Shown here: positions 1 through 11,200 of the stretch, one piece after another
Position numbering within the stretch: position 1 is the first letter of the stretch
How the letters are laid out: each line of letters starts with the position of its first letter
NCBI RefSeq assembly: GCF_949628265.1
Contig: NC_088788.1
Span: forward strand, 21,004,335 to 21,068,334
Direction: 5' to 3'
DNA: 64,000 bases
From: Cloeon dipterum
Taxonomy: Eukaryota; Arthropoda; Insecta; Ephemeroptera; Baetidae
Notes under the pieces: generated by a model
What the model saw: the letters and a program-made list of their open reading frames with translations, nothing else
Told to the model about the DNA's origin: nothing
The model's database searches: none
Program-made: the position numbers and the translations under genes

Positions 1-1217
1 CTAAATGGATGCAAATGCATATACATTACTGTACTTGCACGCTTCACATAATGAGACAGCTGCTGAGCACGTCCAGAGACAAAGGCGACGTTATCTTTAT
101 TATCCCCTACATTATTTCGAGCGGTGCAAAAAGAGAAAGGAACGTCAATTTGAGCCTAATCAATTTACCCGCAAACATTTACACTTAAGAACAAGCAGAG
201 CATTTCCAATTGATCCTTTTGTCAAGCAATCGTGACCTCATTTTAACAGCGCGAGGATACAAAGGAGCAAGAAAAAATTGATTCAATATACATTATTATT
301 AACGAGAGAGTCTCGCGTTTGCATTTTGCACCCATCAATAAAAGTCATCGTGATGGGATTGCCGCTGAGTTCCGCGTTGCAATAATATCACATCAGCATT
401 AAAAAATAATTACATTGATCGTGCATTAAGCTGAAATCACGATCGGACTCAGTCAATTCTTATATAGCAGAGAGCCGGGCAACATTGAAGAGAGAGCGGG
501 CCGTAAATGAAATAATTAGCACCTGCAGACACACAATCAATCACCGCGATCGGCGTCTTTTCTTTTCGAGGCTTTTTATAAACTAATTAGTCGAATTACA
601 TGTCGCTTTGATCAACATTCTGACTGTTCATTGATCGCGACGTGGTGTGTGCGGCCGGGCACCACCTCCGCGCACACCGGAGACGGTGCAAGAAGCAGGG
701 CGAAAGGCGCGACCTTGGCCAACAGGAACCGACCCATGCAGCGAGCCGCTCTGTCAGACTGACTGGTCCGCGTTTTGCAAGCTCAGGTTGATTACGCGTG
801 TGTTGCTGAATTTCGCCAGGTGTCAAATTGGCCTGGAAGGAAATTCGCGGCACGAGCCGCTCGATTTCGGAACACTCACTGTTTCTAAGAATGTCTGGCT
901 CACTTCCAAGCGGGATCGCCTTAAATATTTGAGTCAAATATATAAATAACGAATTGAATTGGACTATGTCTTCAAGATAATGCAATTAACATCAAATAAA
1001 GCTACTGGGGAACTCATCTTCTATATATAGCAAAAGAAAGTGTTAGAATGTGAAAACTGCGAATTGAAGATTGCACACCGTGAGGTCGAAGGGAGCTAGA
1101 AACGCTCTTCCGTCACATCCATGATTATTCATAAAAAGCAAAATCGCGGCTCTCACTGCGAGCATGAAGTACTCGCGGTCTGGAAAGTGCCGGATTGGGG
1201 GCGTACGGAGGACTGAC
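1..1217. other. left-edge non-coding stretch
   Basis: This stretch holds no coding region I can support firmly. It is AT-rich up to about 600 and GC-richer at 610-880. A minus-strand acceptor-like CAG lies near 833, and a short minus ORF at 612-737 (41 codons) begins like a signal peptide. It may be part of an intron or 3' portion of the gene whose first coding exon is at 1218-1278, but I could not find a next exon in the required phase. Confidence 0.3.
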
Positions 1218-1278
1218 CTGTGGAGGCTGCGGCCGCCAGCAGCAGCGCCGCAAATAGCCCTCTAAGGGCTGACGGCAT
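1218..1278 (-). CDS. candidate first coding exon of a secreted protein, rest off-window
   Basis: Read on the minus strand, an ATG at 1278 with G at -3 opens a 20-codon exon, MPSALRGLFAALLLAAAAST. It has the shape of a signal peptide: short polar N-terminus, one basic residue, a Leu/Ala core and small residues at the end. The exon closes after one further base at a good donor, ACAG then GTCAGT (GT at 1217-1216), so the intron is phase 1. A longer in-frame ORF continues upstream to an ATG at 1383, but the nearer start gives the better signal peptide. The rest of the gene would lie to the left, in the first 1.2 kb or outside the window, so no family can be assigned. A chance GC-rich ORF is possible. 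Confidence 0.35.
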
Positions 1279-4200
1279 CTCGGGGGCCGGGGGCCCGCCT
1301 GTCTTCTTGTCTCGGGACTCTGGCCGCCGTCCGCGGCTGGTTCCGCAATTGAATTCGAACGCGTGCAGCACCGACAGAACCAAACGCCAGCTCTCACGAC
1401 TCGGCTCTTCGTGCTCACCGCGCTCTCAGCCAAACTTTCACCTGTAAGACGTAACGTCACGAGCCGAGTGCCCGTCCTGACGCAGAGATGGCGCGACCCT
1501 CCGCACACCCGCCAGTTAAGAGTTGGGCCCTTTGCTTTGCTCGATCTCTCGCCCACAATCAGATGAATGATAATTCCATGCGCGCCGAGGCCGTTGCGTT
1601 TTTTCCCAGACGCGTTCACAACAGTTGATTTTTCTCCGCAGATACTGCTGCCGTCGCTCATTGTTGCAGCATTAAAAAATTTGCGTTTTAATGTATGCAT
1701 GCACGCGCCGGAGGGTGCCATGGAAAACAACCGAAGTGAATGCGCTGTGCAGCGTTCAAGGAAAATGTCCTCGGTACTACAATGTAGTAGTTGATTTGCA
1801 AGGAACGGTTAAAGAAGTTGAAAAAAACCATGGAGATTGTTTCAATGAAAAATTGATCAAGGTATATTTTTTTATAAAAAAATCAAAACATATATTTAAA
1901 TATTCTTTTGCTTGAAATATTTATTGAAACATTTTTGACATTGGTAATGAGACACCACATGAAAATATAAAGTTTTAGTGTTGTAGTTGGTATTAAAATA
2001 CAGTCGATGATGGGGTACTTTTATTGTTTAATTTAATATTGGGGTTTCAAAATTAATGCCAAAATATATTTGGTTATTATGGTATTCAGTAACATTTAAA
2101 TAGAATATTCTTAAAAAAGTGACTAATTAGATATTTATTTGTGAGTCACATGCTACCAAAAAATGGCATTGAAATCTCAAGCGCATCTAAAAAATTTCCA
2201 CTAAAACTGACTCAATCAAATACTCAAAAAGGTGAATAAGCGGGTAAGATACACAATAAACAAGCTCCTCCCTTTTACTCGATAAACCGCAATCCAGCAT
2301 TTACCGTGATATTTATGTACATACTCCTCACACTATACAATAACGCGGTTATACAATAATAGCAACATATTCTGCACACGGCCGACGTCGTTGATTGCGA
2401 TTTGAATACCTGCAATGACTCACATGAGTTACGAGAAGAAGAGGCGCATCAAGCTTGCAAAACGTCGTGAACCTTGGCTCTCCGAAACAAGTCAAGTGTA
2501 ACTGCGCTCATTAATTATTTTTATTGACTAATTGTTTCACAACCAAGCGATACTGTATTATGTAGTAGGAAATTATTAAATTTGGGGTGTGCTGTGCTCT
2601 GTCATGGGAGAGCACAGCCAAGGCTGACTCATGACTCGTTACCTTATATAATGGCAAACGAAAGAAAATCACGGCGGAGACACGCAAAAATAATAAACTT
2701 AATGATAGGAGGTCTTTTTATAGAACACTGTTGCTCGCCTGCCGCTATCATTATCTTTTAACAATAAAATGGATTTACAGCTCCTTTTTCACCTCACATA
2801 TCTCCAGCAGGGATCTCCGCGGCGAGGTAAATGAGTTAATTCCTACATTTCTATGCATCAAACTGCTTTGCTTTAACAAGTTTTTCAATAAAATGAAACA
2901 GCGTTATTTACTTTGATGCATTGACAAACGACGGTTGTTCTAGCAGTTTTAATCTCATGACAAGTCTGATGGGCTTAAAAAGTGGTCATAAATATTAAAT
3001 GATGAAGTGCAAATGTCAGATATAGAAATGGATAATGGCGTTTTCCACACTGCCACATCGTAAATATGCAGTGTCGAGAATTGAGTTGTTTAACAGCAAA
3101 AGGACAGACTTGGAAGCGGCACACTCAATGACACATTGCTCAACGGTTCAATTCCAGTAATTTGCGACGTGCACATGCAAATTCGCCTGCTGGTGCACCA
3201 CGCAGCCTTATTTTCTGACAAAGCGTGCAGCAACCTTGCAGAAAAAGACACGGCAAGCGCGGGATCCAATTTTCTACGCTGGAGACGGTCCAGAATTTAC
3301 AATAAGCGGCCAAATGTCAGCACCCAGGTTGCGTCACTGCTTTGAGCCAATTTTCTTTCAGGCTGCTGGGAGCCGAAAGAAGAGCCGGCCTGACCAAAAC
3401 ACCGAAAACACGAAGCGCGCGCGTGCTCCGAAAAGGCAAAAAATATCGGACGAGGCTGTTTTCAAGAGCGACGCCGGAAGAACACAAACAATTTCGAGGC
3501 CTTGCTGCAGCTCGCGCGAATGCATCCCCCGCGGCACTTTCACTTGAGCGCAGCGTTGCGTCAGCTCGCAGGCAGAATTATTAATAGGCAGCGCCTGCTG
3601 ATAACGCCGAGGCGAACACACACACCAGCCAGCCAGCCAACCTTAGAGCCCTAAGCTGGCCAGCAGATGCATTGCTTCAAGTAGGCGACTTTCTTTGCGG
3701 TTTTCGGAATGCCATACCAGCGGGAAATGGCAGAGTGATGAAATTTGCTGGTCCTCGAGGCAGATTTTTTTGGTATTTAAAATAATTGCAATAAAAGTAA
3801 AATTTAATCTTTCGTCAAATCGTTTTTGCAGACACATTGCTTGGAGATAATTTGTTTTTGATTTCATCACACTTAAGAAATTCTGTGATTTCAAAGTAAA
3901 TCTTATTGTTTATTTCATTTAACTATAGTACTTCATTAATTTCAATTTAGTTAATTTATTAAAAGCTAGTTAACGATTGAATTCAATTTAGAGAAATATG
4001 GATAGAATTTTAAACCATTTTTAAAGGTTTGAATAATATTGAGGTGCAGCGTACTGATTCATATTCAGCAGCAATAATCAGCTATTGCGTCAACCGTCTG
4101 AAACTTTTACGGATGCCGTTCATGCACAGGATTTTAATTAATCGGCTGAGGACTGCAGCCAGTAGGTTACACTGCACAAGGATCACGTAGCGGCAGTGGC

Positions 4201-5079
4201 TGGCGCAACGCCCTCGTCGCGAGCATCCACCGCGAACATGCGACAATGTGTGTGCTCGCGCCGAGCGATCGTTGTCCCCTCATCAGCAGAAAAGAGAACG
4301 CGCATCATCACGTGTGTCGCGTTATTGTCGCTGCGGCCGATTTCGCTTTCGATTTGGTTCAATAGGCGACGCAATTAGTATGAACCAAAAGAGCCCGCGT
4401 CGCGTTCGAAGCCAAAGAGAAACTGTATGCGGGCCGCCTGCGAAACATTTTTGATTTTAACCTGTCTGCAGGAATGCAGGAAAACAGGAGACAAAACGTC
4501 CTTTGCCTACATACGCATTTCAAAATGAAAAACCAGAGAAACTGCTTTCGGAATTAATATGCGGGAGTAAGAGTGTTTTTTGGTCAAGTAAATTTTTTAA
4601 TAATGATGTAATTGTGGAGCAGTCTTTCCTGGTTATGCCATCAAGGCTTAATTGCCATTCAGTTTTCTAATAAATTGGCTCTTTGAATTAAAAGGAGTTT
4701 CTCAGAAATCGGGAAAAAAGTTTCTAGTAGTTTCAACATACTTTGGTACATCAGATTTTTATTACATTGGATCCTCCGTACAATAAGGTTTATTCAATTT
4801 CTCGAAACCTATTTTTCGTCACGATTCTCGGGTACACCCTTTTGGCATTTTAGATACCAGGAAAGCGAATCGAATGTGTTTCAGTCAGTAATGGGATTCC
4901 CTACTCCTGGGGCAGCAAAGGTTAAAGAATCCATTTCGCTGAAAAACTGGCGAAGACAAAAGAGGTCTCTCGCGCACGAATCTCAATTAAGCTGTTGCCG
5001 CGAGTGCACATACACACACTATTTTTGAGTGTGTGTGTGTGTGTTTTGCTTACACCTGCAGAATGTGCATACGTGCATT
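1279..5079. other. intergenic stretch without a supported gene
   Basis: It contains a GC-rich patch (1279-1720) just upstream of the signal-peptide exon, which could be its promoter and 5' leader. An AT-rich block (1850-2950), a mixed block with short spurious ORFs (3130-3640) and another AT-rich block (3760-4900) follow. A short GT microsatellite lies at about 5030-5041. None of the short ORFs resembles a protein family I know. Confidence 0.4.
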
Positions 5080-5332
5080 GCGGGCCCCCGCGCGGCGCGG
5101 CGTCAGCCCAACTAGCTAGCTCGCTGGCTGGCAGAGTGTCGGAGCTGTTGCTGGCCGCTTTCACTGAGCCGTGAGAGCTCCGCCTCTGGTGAAATCTTCC
5201 ATCTAGCTAGCAGTCTCACTCGCAAGTGCCTTCGAAGGAAGACCAGCTTTCCGAGCAGCTCTTCAAGCCGTCGCCTCGATTCGGATGGGCCTGGGCCGCG
5301 CTGGGCCCCGCCCGCTGGGCCCGCACTGAACC
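5080..5332 (+). promoter_or_regulatory. GC-rich island, possible promoter and non-coding first exon of the DUOXA gene
   Basis: A locally GC-rich, CpG-containing stretch ends in a donor-like ACCAG then GTAGGC at 5332/5333. The DUOXA start codon at 8225 is preceded by an acceptor-like TTCATTACAG about 50 bases upstream (near 8178), so at least one upstream non-coding exon is expected. This island, or a second donor-like CTCAG then GTGAGA near 6208, is a reasonable source. This is inference from splice consensus and base composition only. Confidence 0.25.
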
Positions 5333-8224
5333 AGGTAGGCCCCTTGCGCGCTTTTCGCGCCACACTCTTGGTTGCCCTCTCAGGCGGCCCGTGGGCTGGA
5401 ATTACCCGCGATTTGTGCAGCAGAGTGCGTCTGCCTGCGCTCACGTTGGATGCACTTAACAAAACAATGAGAAAGTTGCACAACCGTGAAACCTAATAAT
5501 GCTCTCCGGCTGAGCGTCCGTCGCATCGGGCTAATTGTGCAAACGATTTGGAAGAATTCAGGGGACACTTTAGTAAGAAATACGATTTCCCCTTTACCGA
5601 TCAGTCATAGTTTGAAAGTGAAGAATAGAAATCTGCAAGAAATGACTCAATTCTAAAGTGTCTACAGATGCATTGATTTTCATTTACGCTGAGAAGGTTT
5701 GGAACTGCATGATTGGCACTGTGCGAAATTTCCTGCGCAGTTTCACACAAGTCCACGCGATAAAAGTTTGGTAACCGCGTTATTCTAAGCAGCGATTGTT
5801 GTTATGCGCGTCTGGGCCGCGTCGCGTAACCGGCATGGAAATGGTTGAGCGTGCCAAAAAGTGTCCAATTACTTTGGAGGCTGCGAGACACAAAGTCGAA
5901 TTCCCGGCTGGCGGAGACGTGACCTCAGTGGCCGAGACTGATGAATGGCCAAACTTATTCTTTTGTCGATTCCCTTTCTCAAACCCTTCCGCGCCAATTG
6001 GTTCACTTCCTTTTCCCCAGGCGGCCGCCCCCAAACGCGAGAAGCGACTTACCCGGTCCACCTGGGGTCAGGTTAGCCGCGTGATTTCCGCGACCCTGGC
6101 CGCAAGGTCGCGACCTACAAGGCCCGAGTGCCAGGTGAACGAGGCCGCCTCTCAGTTTCACAGTGCCCTGCATGCAGGCAATACACGGCGACCGCATCAC
6201 TCCGCTCAGGTGAGACACAGAGGGCTAACTTTTGCTGCTTCTCTACTTACGCCAACGTGCAGGTTTTCATTTTTTCTCGTGTTTTCTATTTTACGACCCG
6301 CGGTCGTGCACGCGTGTGACGAATTTCCTCGAATTGCACTTTTCCAATCGCTATTTGGTATTCGGCTCTGTTCTCGGAAACGCACCGGCTCATTAGCGTA
6401 CCGATTCGAATTGAAAGAAAGGCTTTGCCTGCTCATTAGTGCAGTTTGAGTGTTTATGGCATCACCTGCGAGTGAGTGAGAGAGTGAAACTGAAAATTTT
6501 CATTTCGATCGACTCGCATATTTCACGAGAGCCGCTCGATTAGCGAGAGGCACGGAATGCGCCCGAGAAACTCGATTTTATCGTAGCAACAAGGTATCAC
6601 AGAGATAGCAATAGAAGTGCCGCGCGCCGCCGAGTGAATGTATTGTCAGAGTGATTCAAAATAAAAGTTCACGTATTTTATTTTACTCACTCAAGCGTGC
6701 ACAAGAAAGTCCGCGTTTGTGCCCAACGCATTGCCTCTTTCTGCTCTGGCACGAGCTTTTCAACTCGCAGACGTCTCATTGGAAATGAGAGCGAAAAATC
6801 TGGTTCGGTTTGACGGTACATAACGATTTGGTTACTCGCCGTTCCAAATTCCGAAAAGTAAATGACAAAATTGGACCCTTGTGATTTTACTTATATTAAA
6901 CTTTGATTAACTTGGATATATTAGTTAAAATTTTCTGGATAATTATCATTTTTGTAGTTTAATTAATGATTTTATTTTTTGAGTTTGCGAATTTAGATTT
7001 TGCCAGCTCAGCAGCCATATTTTTCTTTTTACTTTCCGAACTTTTTAACGTACTGCTGGAATGAACCGAAAACTTGACTTTGATCCGGTTTGCGCGCTCT
7101 AAAAAGGAACTTCATTTATCATCAGTTTGAAAAAACGCACTTGCCAAGCCCTCTGAGGCAACGAGCTTATTGATTATTGCGCCTAAATTTTGTTTCTGGT
7201 TGTGTTTCACCAGGCCAGTTTATTTTCAGCGAACGCCGACCTCCTTAACAAACTCGAATAAACCAACTCTCAATGTCACGCTGGTGCTTTGAGTAAAAAT
7301 ATAGCCACCTTCACAATACGGAGAAGCCGAGATTAGGAAAATCTCCTTCGGTGTCATGACATAGCGTTGCGAATGAAATTGCAACCGCGTTTGTGTCACC
7401 GGCAATTTCATGCAAATTAGCAGCCATGCAAAATTAAATTGCCGTGGAAAGTGCAACTTGCGGCAAAATGCCGTGCATTATCCGTCCGCCGACGCCACCA
7501 CTCATCTCCCTCGTGCCGCAGCGTGCGCATAATCGTGTCTTAGTACTATTACACGCATCATTTTGCCGCTTTTTGCTCTTGAACGTTACGGCTCTCGCGG
7601 GGAAAAGCATGACTCCACAGCACTATTCAGTCAACCACCTGTGATGGAAATTTCATCTGTGGAGGTCAATGGTAATGATCTCTCGACGGCCGCCGCTTCG
7701 AATGCTTTATGCAACGCGTGAACAAGCAAATCCGTGATTCACGAGGAGGAAAACCTGGCTGTGTCGCGCCAAGAGCAAAAAAACCGAATCGTCCGGTGGG
7801 CAGCCGTGAATTTATTAAAATGCAAGACCACTTGATACGGAATGCCCAGAAATAAAACATCCGCGTGTCATAATGTGGATAGAAAAAAACGAACGCCAAC
7901 GCGGATCAAGTATAACATACGCGCGTGAGCCCACGACTCGAGAAATAATATCTCGCTGGTTCATCTGCATGCCAGCGATTGTTGGTGAACAGACAAACAA
8001 TGTGTGAGAACGCCCGAGGGAGAAGAGAGATCCGTGTTCTCCTGGTAATTGCCCTCGAAAAAGCGAATGTGCACCTGACGGCATCTACGAGATTTCCGTT
8101 TACTTGCATGATGTCAACCTCTTTCTTGAATGATGATCATTGAGGTTTTTCATCAATGTTAATTGTATTTTCATTACAGATATAACCTGCACCCCAGGAA
8201 AGTGACTGGAGGGAAAAAAGTGCC
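5333..8224. other. probable 5' non-coding region and first intron of the DUOXA gene
   Basis: No supported coding sequence. An open frame on the plus strand at 5796-6449 (217 codons) has no recognisable domain and lies in moderately GC-rich sequence where such frames arise by chance. A donor-like CTCAG/GTGAGA sits within it at about 6208. The stretch from 6840 to 7230 is AT-rich. Confidence 0.35.
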
Positions 8225-11200
8225 ATGAAGGGGTGGTTCGACGCGTTCCGCACTGATGGCGGGCCAACCCTATACAGCCATTCAAACCGGACGGCGGTCA
8301 CGGGCGACACCGACCTCATCACCGTGTTCGTCGTCTTTGGCACCCTCTTTATTGCGTTCCTCATCATATACCCGGGCGTTCGAAAAGAGGTGAGTCTCGT
8401 GGAATGCACACAACTGGCTAATTGCACGTCAAATGATTCTTGTTATTTGTTTGTGAGTACTTTATCATAATATCTCAATCTATATATTTTAATTGGATAA
8501 TTAAATTCCGAGCAATTATTTCAATGAGGATTTCACACTTGTCGTTTCATGATGAAAAACGCTGCTTATTGTTCAGGCAAACTGCATACCAAAACTAAAA
8601 TTGCTTCTTAAAACAAAGCATATTATTCAAATTATGGGGATGAAAGATAGCGAGTAGGCAACCTGCGAAACACGCGTGCAAGAATATTGCATAATTATTT
8701 CCCTGTAATGAAACAGATAAGATCCACTTAATTGTTTTGAATCCCTCCACGCCTAAAATTAATGTTTTCCGCTCCTAAAATGGAAACAACATTTATCTGT
8801 AGTTACCAATCGACGGTTTGCATTTTTTAAGAGCAATAACGACTAAATGAAGTAAAAAGTTGACGTCAGACCGCAGACAAATGCGTGAGTATAATTACGC
8901 TTAGATTAAGAAATTCCAATCTGTGCGGCATTTGAAATTCCACAATGACGGAAGTGCAGTGGGCGAATCCAAATTTAATTCATAACGCTCATAAAAGGAA
9001 AAAGGCGCTTCCGACAGCGCGATCTAGGAAGCGCGTGGACAGCGTTCTTGGTGGCAGTCGAAGCGTACGATCGCCCTTTCTTTTGACGCGGCAAGTTCAG
9101 GTGGAGACAGAGGCAGTCAATAGTCCGGGACCAATTAGTGCGACTTTTTTGCCGTTGAACATCGCGACCTTGCCGCCCTCCTAGTTCCTGTTGCAGGTCC
9201 TGTTGCCGATGCGAGAGTCAACGTCCCCAACGCCTCCCTCAGTGCCACGATTGCATCGCAAAAAAAGAGCGACTTCTTTGAATACTTAAATGCGTTCTCT
9301 TTGTTACAGCGCGTCTCAACCTTCATGAGCGTCACGCTCAGCCTCTTCGTCGGATCCTCCATTCTCGGTGAGCTCATTTATTTTTATAAAAAATTCTCCT
9401 ACACCACACACGCGTTCTTGAATCATACGTCCATATGGTTTTATTCAATGGCAGCTTAAAAATAACGTGTAGCTTGTCTTTTCAGATTTTTTTAAACATT
9501 GTATTCCATCCATGATTTTAAATCTAGCTTATATATTTAATTTTTTGAAGTCAAATCCAAACCGGTTTCTGTCTAACTTATTCAAACCATTCAAGCGGCT
9601 AAAGTAAATGAATGAAATAGAAATCATTGAAAGTCATGGCAAGATTCCAATGTCCTTTTTGACTTTCCCGCACTGGTCGTTTCGCCTGACGTAGTTTAAT
9701 CGATTCGGTGTGCGTGCCCAAACGGAAATTGAGATGCGGCGAGGCTGTCAAAGGAGCATTTTGCTCCGTCTGGTGTGACAATGACCTACTTTTGGCTGAG
9801 GCAGGCAGCAAGGATGGCTCTTCTCACTTTCATTTTCTCACAGCTACCAGCGGCGGAGGCAGCCAGCGTCGCTTGTTCGGATGTTCGCGTTATTAATTGG
9901 CCTGCTTGCCTGCCTGCCTGCTTGCTCGACACGGGAAATCCATCCTTCGCGCTCATGAGAGCAGACGATTCCCTGGCTTTTTTGAAAAGCAGCCAATTGG
10001 AAAGGCGATGGCAGCCGTGCTTACGGGGAAAAGTAGCGTAATTTATGACACCAGACGCTGCGTGGCTTTAAGTATTATATATCGACGCCGGCAAATAGTT
10101 TAATTTCACTGAATCATACTATCTGGATTAATTGCTTGCGGACTGCGTTAAGGGAACTGAAAAGCTGTTTATTCGTAGAGGCCAAGAGGGAAATAATCGA
10201 ACTTAACAAGGTTAATTAATTTGCCTGCCTTCAAAAGCTGCATAAATAAAAACAGCATTTCAATCAGAAGTCAACCTGTAAGTGAACAAAAAACCGCAAA
10301 CGCTATTAATGGCATTGAATTTTGATTTATGGGTATTTCAACCGGCAGTTCATTTGCAAAACCTGACATCGATTTGTTTTTTCGCTTTAAGGGAGATGTG
10401 TACTTGAAAACTGTTTGAGCAAATGGAGACGTCGAGCGCGAGCAATTAGCGTGTCATTTGGCGTGGGCGCAAAAAGTGGTCCGTAGACGCACGCACCGCT
10501 TTTCCTATACTCGACGTAAGGAATAATTTCCGCGCCATCGTTTGCAGTGGAATGCACACACACAGAGTCGCGATCGGTGTTCAGCCGTTTTTGTACAGAG
10601 AAGTGAGTGGCGTGTTTGTTATAAAAGTGAATGGTTCACTGACATTGAGTTGAGGAAAATTACTTCTGACCTTCTGTTCCCCCCTCGCACACTGATGCAA
10701 TTCCTGCTCTTTCTTTATTTGACTTTGCTCAATTTTTCGGTCCACGCCGACGCCATATTCGTTCGGCCGATGAAAATGAAATTTAATACACAAATTCATG
10801 ACAGAGATCGTTTCTTTTTCACTTTCACTGCACACTCGACGGTATCGGCTCGACAGCATTCAAATTCCGATTAATGACCGTGAAATCGAATTATGGTTCG
10901 CAGCTATGAGAGCTTATTGCAGGCGCCGATGAGGAAATATTTTTGTGGTTTCAATGATCTACTCGTTGGAAAACTCGACTGCTGTTCAAAATCGCTGCTC
11001 GAGCGCGCGCTCACTCCAGAGTCAATTTCCTAACGCCGAAACAATGCATCGTTAAGATGGAACGTTTATTGCCTTATTTATTGGTCCCTAATGTAACTGG
11101 TTGATTTTTATTCACCAGCTGCACATTATATTAATTGGAGTAATTTTAAATGCCGTGGCGTTAACCATTTATACTTTTCCTTTCTGGCTAATTTCTACGT

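Noticed and set aside
1125-1730. 201-codon minus-strand open frame
   Set aside because: Arg/Pro/Cys-rich low-information composition; it overlaps the better-supported signal-peptide exon in another frame.
5796-6449. 217-codon plus-strand open frame
   Set aside because: No domain, no consistent splice context, contains donor-like sites, and lies in moderately GC-rich sequence where a frame of this length is not surprising in 64 kb.
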